DNA of 64,000 nt, taken from NCBI GenBank assembly GCA_965279115.1, contig OZ257137.1, forward strand, positions 1,984,001-2,048,000. The letters run 5' to 3'. The notes beneath the pieces are model-generated. The model saw nothing but the letters and a program-made list of their open reading frames with translations, was not told where the DNA came from and did not search any database. A program made the position numbers and the translations under genes. How positions within the stretch are numbered: the stretch's first letter is position 1; each line of letters opens with the position of its first letter. Source of the stretch: JAEUOS01 sp965279115 (GTDB lineage Bacteria; Pseudomonadota; Gammaproteobacteria; Burkholderiales; JAEUOS01). Shown here in pieces: positions 18,208 through 26,546 of this stretch.

Positions 18208-18909
18208 TCAGGCCCTGGCTTCGGTGTCGTCCGGCGCCACCGTCTCGCTGCCGAGACGGGCATGCTTGGCGGCGTGGATATGGCAACTGATCACGTTGCG
18301 CGCCCAGGCCGCATCGGCGGCACGGAACGCATCGATCAGTTCGCGATGGTGCGCGAAGCTGCGCGCCATTTGCGCGCTCGAATAGCGGCGAAAGGTCTGT
18401 TGCACGATCGGCATTTCGATGGCGTTCGCAAGCATGGCGACGAAACGCGGCTTGGCGCTGGCGGCGGCGACAACGCGGTGGAACTCGCGATTGTGGCCAG
18501 CGATGCGCTCGAGATTTTCGGCCGAAAGGTCCAGGCCGCGTGATTCCAGTTCGTCCTGCAATGCCACAAGCTCCGCGATCTGGTCCGCGCCGATGTTGGT
18601 GGCGGCCAGCGCCGTGATCTCGGACTCCAGCATCACGCGCAGGTCGAACAGCTGGGCGATCTCGTCACGGCTCCAGGCGCCCACGAAAATGCCGTAATTC
18701 GGCTTCAACACCAGCGCGCCGTCGGCGGCCAGCTGGCGCACCGCCTCGCGCACCGGGGTGCGCGATACGCCCAGCTCGCGGGCCAGTTGTTCCTCGGTCA
18801 GGCGGCTGCCGGGCGCATAGGCGCCGGAGATCACGCGCTCGCGGATGTACTGGTAAGCCTGGCGGGCCACGCTGCCGGCGTCGGCAGCCGGGTTCAACCG
18901 GGAGTCCAT
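18208..18909 (-). CDS. GntR-family regulator, FCD (FadR) subfamily
   Basis: 233 residues: winged helix at 12-80 (LTEEQLARELGVSRTPVREAVRQLAADG) followed by an all-helical FCD ligand domain with the metal/ligand-binding histidines in HNREFHRVVAA. These regulators usually respond to organic acids and repress their own cluster. It is co-transcribed with the isomerase-like gene upstream (9 nt gap) and the lipoprotein downstream. A TGTATACA palindrome in the promoter region at 19784 is a candidate operator. Confidence 0.92.
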   Translation of the reverse strand: MDSRLNPAADAGSVARQAYQYIRERVISGAYAPGSRLTEEQLARELGVSRTPVREAVRQLAADGALVLKPNYGIFVGAWSRDEIAQLFDLRVMLESEITALAATNIGADQIAELVALQDELESRGLDLSAENLERIAGHNREFHRVVAAASAKPRFVAMLANAIEMPIVQQTFRRYSSAQMARSFAHHRELIDAFRAADAAWARNVISCHIHAAKHARLGSETVAPDDTEARA

Positions 18910-18918
18910 GTGCGGCGG

Positions 18919-19662
18919 TCAGTACTTTTCAAGCAATGGCCCGAAGCCGGCGACCCGGTCGGTGATGCCGGATTCGCGCAAGGCGTGCCAATAGATGGCT
19001 GTGTTGATCGCCAGCACCGGGCGCGGCATCCACAGGTGGGCGCTGCCGGCCAGGCGCGCCATGGCCAGGTTGGTTCCGACCTGGATGACGGCGTCGACAT
19101 CATCGCCGTCGAGTTCGCGCACCGCGTCGCGCAGCCGCTCCTCGCTCACATGGGCGATGGCCACAGGGCTTTCGCACTTGAGGCCGTGCACGCGCTTGAC
19201 GTCGTAGCCGCACTCCTGGAAAAAGCGCCGCACATTGGCATCACCCACCGGCTGGTAGGGCGTGAGCACCGCGATGCGTTTCACGTTCCAGTTGGCGAGC
19301 GCGGCCGTGCAGGCCTCCGAACCCATCGATACGGGCAGGCCGGTGCGCTCGATCAGGTGGGCCTTGAGCTTGCGGCTGGCTTCCAGTCCGTTCCAGAAGG
19401 TTTCAGCGGAAATGCCCAGCACCAGCCGGTCCGGCTCGCAGGACATGGCCGAGTCCACTGCCTCGTCCTGCGCCGCGTCGATGAGCTCGATCAGGCGGTT
19501 GAAATCTGCGTCGTTGTTGAGCGGGATGTTGGGGATGACGATGCGGCTGATATGGTTGGTCACGCCGACCGGCCGCATGGCGTCGAACTCGGGCTGCACC
19601 GAGGTATTGGTCGATGGAATCAGGACGGCGAACTTTTTCCGAAATCCGAGGGAATCTGTCAT
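18919..19662 (-). CDS. Maleate isomerase/Asp-Glu racemase-family protein lacking both catalytic Cys
   Basis: 247 residues with the fold pattern of maleate cis-trans isomerases and arylmalonate decarboxylases (FAVLIPSTNTSVQPEF at the start, KRIAVLTPYQPVGDANVRRFF in the second half). At the two loops that carry the catalytic cysteines, this protein reads VLGISAETFW (Ser85) and IQVGTNLAM (Gly196). The usual Cys pair is therefore absent and isomerase activity by the known mechanism is doubtful. GGGAGG lies 6 nt before ATG 19662. First gene of a four-gene operon. Confidence 0.82.
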   Translation of the reverse strand: MTDSLGFRKKFAVLIPSTNTSVQPEFDAMRPVGVTNHISRIVIPNIPLNNDADFNRLIELIDAAQDEAVDSAMSCEPDRLVLGISAETFWNGLEASRKLKAHLIERTGLPVSMGSEACTAALANWNVKRIAVLTPYQPVGDANVRRFFQECGYDVKRVHGLKCESPVAIAHVSEERLRDAVRELDGDDVDAVIQVGTNLAMARLAGSAHLWMPRPVLAINTAIYWHALRESGITDRVAGFGPLLEKY

Positions 19663-19783
19663 CTGTACCTCCCGAAAGAGACTGGAAACGCATTTTGGCG
19701 CCCGATGATTGTACACAGCCAACCCCTCGACAAACGTCCTCGCAATCAGTTCCAGTCACAAGTCTCGAAATGGCACGCACCCG

Positions 19784-19791
19784 TGTATACA
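19784..19791. promoter_or_regulatory. Candidate GntR operator (TGTATACA)
   Basis: Perfect 8-bp palindrome in the 176-bp divergent region between the isomerase-GntR operon (minus) and the 2OG oxygenase (plus), 48 bp before the latter's start. FCD-type GntR regulators often bind sites with a GTATAC core. A half-like TTGTACAC occurs at about 19708. Assignment to the adjacent regulator is an inference. Confidence 0.4.
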
Positions 19792-19838
19792 ATGCATGAC
19801 GTACAAGGAAGCCCAGCCGCCGTCGTGGAGACCGCATC

Positions 19839-20627
19839 ATGTCCGCTACCTGGATCGAAACCAAGCAACAAGACCTGAGCACCACGTCACTCACGGCGCT
19901 GCTCGACAACCGCCTGGCGGCCGTCCGCATCCGCGCATTCGCCACGCCGGCGGAGTGTGCGGCATTCGCCCGCGCCGCACGCGCGGGCAACCTCAAGTAC
20001 TACAGCGTGGCCACGCGCATCGGCTATATCGGCCTGGCCCAATATGAATATCGCTGGAACCGGCCTCTGTCGGACTACTTTCAGGACGTGCCGGCGGCGG
20101 CGGCCGACCTGCGCCAGGTGGTGGAGGCGGCCGGCCTCGACCCGGTCGCGCGGCTGATCGAGCGCCTGCAGTCGGTGTGGGACGCGCCCGTCGGCCTGGG
20201 CCACGAGGCCGGGCAGGGCGACTACTACGCCGGCATCGTGCGCATCGCCTCCCAGGGCGTGGCGCTGCATGCCGACTACGCGCCACTCAATTCGCCCGCG
20301 TATTCGATCGCACGCATCGACGGCCAGCTGGGCTGGAATTTCTTCGCCGAGGACTTGAGCCAGGGCGGCGAAACCACCGTGCACAACGCCCCGTGGTCAC
20401 CGGCAGTGACGCCTGGCGAGATCCCGAAAAGCTACGACCTGCCACGCGAAGTGATCGCCGGCGCGAATGCGTTCACCTATGCGCCCACCGCCGGTGACGT
20501 GGTGTTGTTCAACTCACGCAATCCGCACGAGATCGCAGGCGGTCCTCCCGAGCCGGGACGCGACCGCATATCGATAGGCTCGTTCGTCGGGCGCATGCCC
20601 GACCGCTCGCTGGTGCTCTGGTCCTAG
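19839..20627 (+). CDS. 2OG-Fe(II) oxygenase family protein
   Basis: 262 residues. Metal-binding residues by pattern: His144 and Asp146 (LHADYAP), distal His230 (SRNPHEIAGG) and Arg241/Arg243 for 2-oxoglutarate (GRDRISIGSF). Asp at the second ligand position indicates a hydroxylase rather than a halogenase. Around residues 165-185 NFFAEDLSQGGETTVHN fits the jelly-roll core. Not TauD- or IPNS-like, so a distinct subgroup. Its TAG stop is shared with the convergent gene through a CTAG palindrome. Substrate unknown. Confidence 0.8.
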   Translation: MSATWIETKQQDLSTTSLTALLDNRLAAVRIRAFATPAECAAFARAARAGNLKYYSVATRIGYIGLAQYEYRWNRPLSDYFQDVPAAAADLRQVVEAAGLDPVARLIERLQSVWDAPVGLGHEAGQGDYYAGIVRIASQGVALHADYAPLNSPAYSIARIDGQLGWNFFAEDLSQGGETTVHNAPWSPAVTPGEIPKSYDLPREVIAGANAFTYAPTAGDVVLFNSRNPHEIAGGPPEPGRDRISIGSFVGRMPDRSLVLWS

Positions 20628-21253
20628 ATGCCGCTTTGCACCGGCGGTGCGTCCCAGGCCGGCTCGCCGGCCAGCCATTTGGCTCCACGGGCATAGAGGG
20701 CCTGCACCACCTCGCCCTTCAAGCCCGGCATGTCGGGCTTGATCTTGAATCCGATGCGGCTTTGCAGGTAGGCCAGGTGACGGTAGCCTTCCGGGAATGA
20801 AGCCAGCAAGGTTGCGTCGAGCTTGAGGCTGACCGAAGGATCGAGCACGTCCATGCGGTCCTTTTCGTAGATCGGCTGGCGCCGCACGATGGCCCACTTG
20901 CCGGCGCGCTTCTCGAAGAAGTCGTAGAAGCGCCCGGTACACACCACGTCCACCCACACGCCTTCGACCTGGGCGCGCTGGTTGATGGTCATCTTGGTCT
21001 GCGCGACGGCGCGGTCGCCCTTGAGGTCGACCGAGGTTCCGCCAAGGAAGTGCAGGATCGACACGCCCTTGTCGAAGCCTTCCTTCGACACCTTGATGAA
21101 CGCCGGCGCGGGCCCCTGGAACCAGGTCGCGCTCATCCAGCCGTCGTCATGCCAGACGGTGCGAAAGCGCTCCCAGTCGCCGGCGTCGCGCCAGACAGCC
21201 CAGTTCTGCACGGTTTCGATGATGGTCAGTTTGTCGATCAGCGCGGCATCCAT
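20624..21253 (-). CDS. NTF2-like/SnoaL-type protein
   Basis: 209 residues. The first 140 fit the cone-shaped NTF2/SnoaL fold (IETVQNWAVWRDAGDWERFRTVWHDDG, typical helix and strand; GRFYDFFEKRAGKWAIVRRQPIYEKD, typical last strands). The family includes ring-hydroxylating dioxygenase beta-like proteins, isomerases and dehydratases. The extra 60-residue C-terminal tail is unusual. No catalytic residues can be assigned. Overlaps the previous gene's stop by four bases tail to tail. Confidence 0.78.
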   Translation of the reverse strand: MDAALIDKLTIIETVQNWAVWRDAGDWERFRTVWHDDGWMSATWFQGPAPAFIKVSKEGFDKGVSILHFLGGTSVDLKGDRAVAQTKMTINQRAQVEGVWVDVVCTGRFYDFFEKRAGKWAIVRRQPIYEKDRMDVLDPSVSLKLDATLLASFPEGYRHLAYLQSRIGFKIKPDMPGLKGEVVQALYARGAKWLAGEPAWDAPPVQSGI

Positions 21254-21351
21254 TTGTGTTCGTACCTCGAATCAGGAATAAATTGCGATCATTCGGGCCC
21301 GCGAGTATACGCGGCGTCATTTCGGCGCATTCGAATCATCCTGGAGACAAA

Positions 21352-22332
21352 ATGAAATTGCGGACATCGTGGCAAACCATCGTGGCGGGCATTTGTTTGG
21401 CCCTGGGCGCGGCTCTCCCTGCCCTTGCGCAGGACTACCCGGCCAAGCCGGTAAGGATCATCGTGCCGCAGCCGCCCGGCGGCGGTTTCGACTCGGTTGG
21501 CCGCCTGATGGCCGACAAGCTCGGGCCGCTGCTGGGGCAGGCGGTAGTGGTGGAAAACCGCCCGGGGGCCGGCACCCTGGTGGGTACCGAGGCGGCCGCC
21601 AAGGCCCCCGCCGACGGCTATACCCTGCTGGTCGGCGCATTGTCGAACCTGGCGCTCAATCCCGGCCTGTACGCCAAGCTGCCCTACGACCCGCTCAAGG
21701 ACTTCACGCCGATCGGCCTGGTGGTGAGCTACTCCTACACGCTGGTGGCTCGCAAGGACCTGCCGCAGAACTCCCTGAAGGACCTGATCGATTTCGCGCG
21801 CGCCAATCCGGGCAAGGTGACCTACGCGTCCGGCGGCAATGGCTCGGGCCAGCACATCGCGCCCGCCGTGATGGCCCATCTGGCGGGCGTGAAGATGGAG
21901 CATGTGCCCTACAAGGGCGCGCAGGCGGCCTACCAGGACGTCATCGCAGGCCGGGTCGACGTGTTCTTCGACGTCACCCCGACAGCGCGCGGGCAGGTCG
22001 ACGGCGGCACCGTCAAGGCGCTGGCGGTTTCCTCCCGTGAACGCCAGCCGGTGCATCCCAACGTGCCGTCCGTGATGGAAACCGGCGTCGCCGCACTGGA
22101 CATGGAAACCTGGTTCGGGCTGTTCGCCCCCGCAGCCACGCCGCCAGCGGTGGTGGCACGCCTGCGTGCCGAATTGGCCAAGGTGTCGGCCATGCCCGAC
22201 GTGATCGAGCGCTTCCAGAAAGGCGGCGGCCGCGCCCTGCGCCTGTCGATGGCGGACACCGAGACTCTGGTCAGGCGCGATGTCGAGCGCTGGACCAAGG
22301 TGATCCGCGAAGCCGGCATCAAGGGCGACTAG
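21352..22332 (+). CDS. Bug-family periplasmic receptor
   Basis: 326 residues with a signal peptide (MKLRTSWQTIVAGICLALGA...ALAQ) and mature start DYPAKPVRIIVPQPPGGGFD, followed by VENRPGAGTLVG and MEHVPYKGAQAA. TGGAGAC precedes ATG 21352. Monocistronic by context: the divergent NTF2-like gene lies upstream and 135 bp with two inverted repeats separate it from the PQQ operon. Confidence 0.93.
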   Translation: MKLRTSWQTIVAGICLALGAALPALAQDYPAKPVRIIVPQPPGGGFDSVGRLMADKLGPLLGQAVVVENRPGAGTLVGTEAAAKAPADGYTLLVGALSNLALNPGLYAKLPYDPLKDFTPIGLVVSYSYTLVARKDLPQNSLKDLIDFARANPGKVTYASGGNGSGQHIAPAVMAHLAGVKMEHVPYKGAQAAYQDVIAGRVDVFFDVTPTARGQVDGGTVKALAVSSRERQPVHPNVPSVMETGVAALDMETWFGLFAPAATPPAVVARLRAELAKVSAMPDVIERFQKGGGRALRLSMADTETLVRRDVERWTKVIREAGIKGD

Positions 22333-22406
22333 AATCGCCGCACCGGCAGAGGCAAGCAAAATCATTGACGCCATCGTCGGCTACGGGCAACAATTGCCGG
22401 CTGATG

Positions 22407-22422
22407 TTTATCACCAGATAAA
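22407..22422. promoter_or_regulatory. Inverted repeat upstream of PQQ-dehydrogenase operon
   Basis: TTTATC-ACCA-GATAAA, a perfect 6-bp repeat in the promoter region of the operon that begins at 22468. It is AT-rich against a GC-rich background. A second, GC-rich hairpin (CACGGCC, ATTCC, GGCCGTG) follows at 22426-22444 just before the ribosome binding site. Either could be a regulator site or an RNA structure; no regulator gene is adjacent. Confidence 0.35.
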
Positions 22423-22467
22423 TGACACGGCCATTCCGGCCGTGCAGACAACAGGGGAGAAAACCAC

Positions 22468-23703
22468 ATGAAGGCCACACTCAGGCTTACCTGCCTTGCA
22501 GCAATGCTTGGCTTCGGCGCAAACGTTGCGGCGCAACAACCGGCGGCACCCGCCGCTCCGGCGGCGCCACCCGCGTGGAAGCAGGGCATGTCCGCGGAGC
22601 AGGAAAAGTCCACCCTGCACCCCTTTGCCCCGCACCTCACCGGCCGCCCCGCCAGCGAATTGCCGGTCAACAAGCTGCGCGTGCCGGACGGTTTCAAGAT
22701 CGAGGTATGGGTGGATGGCGTGCCGGAAGCACGCGCGCTCGCGCTCGGCGACAAAGGTACCGTGTTCGTCAGCAATCGCAACCTCTCCAACGTGTACGCC
22801 ATCACCGACAACGGCGGCAAGCGTGAAGTCAAGACCATCCTCAAGGGCCAGCGGGTCCCCAACGGCATCGTCTTCGACAAGGGCACGCTTTATGTGGCCG
22901 AGCGCCATCGCATCACCCGCTACGACGACATCGAATCCAGGCTCGACAACCCTGGCGAAGGCAAGGTGGTGATCGACAACCTCGACCCCAACAACCAGCC
23001 TGGTCATTTCTGGAAATACATGACCATGGGTCCGGACGGCAAGCTGTATTTCAACATCGGCAACCCGCAGAACATCTCGATGCCGAGCTACAACGAAGCC
23101 GCCATCGTGCGGGTGGACCCCAAGACCGGTGTGCTCGAGAACTACGCCCAGGGTGTGCGCAACAGCGTGGGCATGGCCTTCCATCCCAAGACCAAGCAGC
23201 TGTGGTTCACCGACCATGGCCGCGACTGGCTGGGCCACGACCTGCCGCATGACGAACTCAACGTGGTCAAGACCAAGGGTCAGCATTTCGGCTTCCCGTA
23301 TTGCCACCAGGGCGACTTCCTTGACCCGGTCTACGGCAAGAACCGCGATTGCTCGCAGTTCACCCCGCCAGTCGACAAGCTGGGCGCCCACATCGCGCCG
23401 CTGGGGCTGAAGTTCTACACCGGCAACATGTTCCCCAAGGAGTACAAGGATACGATGTTCATCGCCCAGCACGGCTCGTGGAACCGCGATCCGAAGCAGG
23501 GTTACAACGTGATCCATGTTTCGGTGGATGCCAAGGGCAAGGTGACCAAGAAGCCGTTTGTCGAAGGCTTCCTGGAAAACGCGTCGGGTGATCCCCCGAT
23601 GTGGGGCCGTCCGGTCGACGTCCTGCAGCTCAAGGATGGGTCGATCCTGTTCTCCGACGACTACAACGGCATCATCTACCGCGTCAGCTACGCCAAGAAG
23701 TGA
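22468..23703 (+). CDS. PQQ-dependent sugar/sorbosone dehydrogenase-like beta-propeller protein
   Basis: 411 residues with a signal peptide (MKATLRLTCLAAMLGFGANVAAQ), hence periplasmic. The six-bladed propeller pattern of soluble PQQ aldose dehydrogenases is visible: LRVPDGFKIEVWVDGVPEAR, then VPNGIVFDKGTLYVAERHRI, FTDHGRDWLGHDLPHDELN, GSWNRDPKQGYNVI and LKDGSILFSDDYNGIIYRVSY at the end. Such enzymes oxidise sugars or alcohols and reduce a cytochrome. A c-type cytochrome gene follows after 4 nt, supporting electron transfer. The PQQ dependence is inferred from family. Confidence 0.87.
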   Translation: MKATLRLTCLAAMLGFGANVAAQQPAAPAAPAAPPAWKQGMSAEQEKSTLHPFAPHLTGRPASELPVNKLRVPDGFKIEVWVDGVPEARALALGDKGTVFVSNRNLSNVYAITDNGGKREVKTILKGQRVPNGIVFDKGTLYVAERHRITRYDDIESRLDNPGEGKVVIDNLDPNNQPGHFWKYMTMGPDGKLYFNIGNPQNISMPSYNEAAIVRVDPKTGVLENYAQGVRNSVGMAFHPKTKQLWFTDHGRDWLGHDLPHDELNVVKTKGQHFGFPYCHQGDFLDPVYGKNRDCSQFTPPVDKLGAHIAPLGLKFYTGNMFPKEYKDTMFIAQHGSWNRDPKQGYNVIHVSVDAKGKVTKKPFVEGFLENASGDPPMWGRPVDVLQLKDGSILFSDDYNGIIYRVSYAKK

Positions 23704-23707
23704 TTTC

Positions 23708-24358
23708 ATGATCCATACCCTCCCGGCGCGTCCGCTTGACGCACCAGGGCGGGCCGGAAGAGCCGCACGCACGGCGGCCGCCATTTCCAGGGCGGCCGCC
23801 GTTTTTCTTCTGGCCGGCCTAATCCCTCATGCCCATGCGGGTTTGGAAGAAGGTCGTCAGAAGGCGCAGGTATGCGTTGCCTGCCACGGCCCCGAAGGCA
23901 ACTCGATCAATACGACCATTCCTTCGCTGGCCGGTCAGCCGCGTCAGTTCATCGTCACCGCGCTTTTCATGTTCCGCGAAGGCAGGCGGGCGAATGACGC
24001 GATGAAGCCCTTCGTCGACAAGCTCACCAACGCCGACCTGAACGACCTGGCGCTGTATTTCTCGTCGCAAAAGATGACACCTCCGGCACGCAAGGCCGAA
24101 CCCGACATCATCGCGCGCGGCAAGGCCGTCACCGAAAAGCATAACTGCGTGCAGTGCCACAAGGCAGACCTGACCGGCCAGCAGCACATTCCGCGCATCG
24201 CCGGCCAGCACAAGGACTACCTGCTGGAGCAACTGAAGGGCTTCAAGGCCGCCAAACGCGCCGATTTCGACGGCACCATGACCTCCGCCGCCCAGGCCCT
24301 CACGCCCGAGGAACTTGGACCACTGGCGGAGTATCTCGCCACCCTCGTCGTGCCATGA
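23708..24358 (+). CDS. Dihaem cytochrome c (c4/c553-like)
   Basis: 216 residues, exported: an arginine-rich N-terminus then a hydrophobic stretch ending LIPHAHA. Two haem sites, CVACH at 56-60 and CVQCH at 147-151, in two tandem cytochrome domains, each with the IPSLAGQ/IPRIAGQ motif of cytochromes c4/c553. Probably takes electrons from the preceding PQQ-type dehydrogenase toward the terminal oxidase. Its stop overlaps the receptor start as ATGA. Confidence 0.92.
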   Translation: MIHTLPARPLDAPGRAGRAARTAAAISRAAAVFLLAGLIPHAHAGLEEGRQKAQVCVACHGPEGNSINTTIPSLAGQPRQFIVTALFMFREGRRANDAMKPFVDKLTNADLNDLALYFSSQKMTPPARKAEPDIIARGKAVTEKHNCVQCHKADLTGQQHIPRIAGQHKDYLLEQLKGFKAAKRADFDGTMTSAAQALTPEELGPLAEYLATLVVP

Positions 24359-26529
24359 AGCGCCCGGTTTCGCATGCGGCCGCCTTGCGCGCGGCCATCT
24401 GCACCATGCTGGGCGCCGCCGGCGGTGTGTCGGCGCAGCAACCGACCGCGCCCGACACAGCGGGCGTGGTCATCAGCGTCACCAGCGTCGCGCAGCCGAG
24501 CTTCGACACCCCCGCCGCGGTCGATGCGGTTGGCGGTCGTACGCTCAGGGAAGGCCAGCGCCAGGTCAACCTCTCCGAGACCCTGGCGCGCGTGCCGGGA
24601 CTCAACATCGCGGATCGCCAGAACTACGCCCAGGACCTGCAAATCTCCTCGCGCGGCTTTGGCGCCCGATCCACCTTCGGCGTGCGCGGCATCCGCCTGT
24701 ACGCCGACGGCATCCCGGCCAGCATGCCCGACGGCTCCGGGCAGGTATCGCATTTCTCCCTTTCTTCCGCGGCGCGGGTTGAAGTGCTGCGTGGGCCGTT
24801 CTCGGCCCTGCATGGCAATGCCGCTGGCGGCGTGATCGCCATTTTCAGCGCCGATCCGCCGGCCGGTATGCAGGCCACACCCTCGATGAGCACCGGCAGT
24901 TTCAACACCTGGCGCCTCGGCGCGCAACTGGCCGGTACCGAAGGCGCGATCGGCTATGCGTTCGACGCAAGCCGGTTCGGCACCAGCGGCGCACGCGACC
25001 ACAGCGCGGCCACGCGCGAGCTGGAAAACCTGCGCCTGAAGCTGCGCCTCGGTGATGCCACCACCCTGACCTTCACCGGCAACCGCGTCGACATGCCGGA
25101 ATCGAAGGACCCGCTGGGCCTGACCCGCGCCGAATATTCCGCCAACCCGAACCAGGCCTCGCCGGCAGCCCTGACATTCAACACCCGCAAGTCCACCCGC
25201 CAGGTGCAGGGCGGTGCGCTGCTCGAGCACCGATTCTCGAACGAAAACCAGGTGCGCGTGAGCGTTTACGGCGGCGACCGGGCGATCCAGCAATACCAGG
25301 CCATCCCGACCGCCACGCAGATCGCCGCCACCCAACCTGGCGGGGTGATCGACCTCGACCGCGGCTACTACGGCCTGGATGCACGCTGGATTCACCAGGG
25401 CATCGCCGCGGATGGCGCCTACATGGTGACCGCCGGCCTGTCCCAGGAAGTGCAGAACGAATTGCGCCGCGGCTTCCAGAACTTTACCGGCGCGGCGGCA
25501 GCGCCAGCGGCAGTGGGCGTGATCGGCGCCTTGAGACGCAACGAGACCAACCGGGTGGTCAACACCAGCCAGTTTGCCCAGGCCGAATGGCAGGTGCATC
25601 CGCTGATCAAGATATCGGCCGGCATCCGCCACTCGCGTGTGGCCTTCGCATCGAAGGACCTGTTCATCACCCCCGGCAATCCGGATGACAGCGGTGCGGT
25701 GGTGTACCGCGCCACCACGCCGGCCGCCGGCGTGGTGTGGAGCGTCAGCGGGGACCTCAACGCGTATGCGACCGTCGGGCGCGGCTTCGAGACCCCCACC
25801 TTCAATGAACTTGCCTACAGTCCCGCCGGCGGTAGCGGCCTCAACTTCGCGTTGCGCCCCGCGATCAGCCGTCACGCGGAAGCCGGGCTCAAGGCGCGCT
25901 TTGCCGGCGGTTATGCCAACCTGGCGCTTTTCCGCGCCGACACCAGCGACGAGATCGTCACCGCCTCCAACACCGGCGGCCGCGCGATCTTCCAGAATGC
26001 CGGGCACACCGAGCGGCGCGGTATCGAACTGGCCGCTTCCAAGGCCTACACCAGCGGCTGGTCGGTCTACGCCGCCTACACCCTGCTGGAAGCGAAATAT
26101 GCCGATGCGTTCCGCACCTGCGTTGGCGCGCCCCCCTGCGCGCCTGCCGCCGCGGTGACCATCGCCGCCGGCACCGACATGCCCGGCATCCCGAAGCGCA
26201 GCCTGTATGCCGAACTGCTGTGGCGCGCCCCACGCGCACTTTCTTACGGCACGCCGCACGCCGCATTGGAAGTCCGCAACGTGAGCCGCATCCTGGTCGA
26301 CGACCGCAACAGCGACGCCGCCGCGGGCTACACCGTGGCCGCGCTGCGGGCCGGCATCGAAAAGCGCATCGGCCAATGGGTAGCCACCGCCTTCGCGCGC
26401 GTCGACAACCTGGCCGACACCCGCTACGCCGGATCGGTGATCGTCAACGAGTCCAATGGCCGCTTTTTTGAATCCGCGCCCGGCCGCAACTGGACCGTGG
26501 GCGCGACGCTCGCCTGGCGCATCAGATAG
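24355..26529 (+). CDS. TonB-dependent outer-membrane receptor, YncD/PqqU-like
   Basis: 724 residues. Signal peptide (to VSAQ), TonB-box-like VVISVTSVA, plug domain at about 50-160 with LNIADRQNYAQDLQIS, SRGFGARSTFGVRGIRLY and ADGIPASMPDGSGQ, then a 22-strand barrel ending in WRIR. From memory these plug motifs resemble E. coli YncD, now PqqU, the PQQ importer. Coupling to a PQQ-type dehydrogenase and cytochrome supports cofactor uptake as the role. Siderophore or sugar transport remains possible. Confidence 0.88.
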   Translation: MKRPVSHAAALRAAICTMLGAAGGVSAQQPTAPDTAGVVISVTSVAQPSFDTPAAVDAVGGRTLREGQRQVNLSETLARVPGLNIADRQNYAQDLQISSRGFGARSTFGVRGIRLYADGIPASMPDGSGQVSHFSLSSAARVEVLRGPFSALHGNAAGGVIAIFSADPPAGMQATPSMSTGSFNTWRLGAQLAGTEGAIGYAFDASRFGTSGARDHSAATRELENLRLKLRLGDATTLTFTGNRVDMPESKDPLGLTRAEYSANPNQASPAALTFNTRKSTRQVQGGALLEHRFSNENQVRVSVYGGDRAIQQYQAIPTATQIAATQPGGVIDLDRGYYGLDARWIHQGIAADGAYMVTAGLSQEVQNELRRGFQNFTGAAAAPAAVGVIGALRRNETNRVVNTSQFAQAEWQVHPLIKISAGIRHSRVAFASKDLFITPGNPDDSGAVVYRATTPAAGVVWSVSGDLNAYATVGRGFETPTFNELAYSPAGGSGLNFALRPAISRHAEAGLKARFAGGYANLALFRADTSDEIVTASNTGGRAIFQNAGHTERRGIELAASKAYTSGWSVYAAYTLLEAKYADAFRTCVGAPPCAPAAAVTIAAGTDMPGIPKRSLYAELLWRAPRALSYGTPHAALEVRNVSRILVDDRNSDAAAGYTVAALRAGIEKRIGQWVATAFARVDNLADTRYAGSVIVNESNGRFFESAPGRNWTVGATLAWRIR

Positions 26530-26546
26530 TCCACCGGAGAGTCTCC

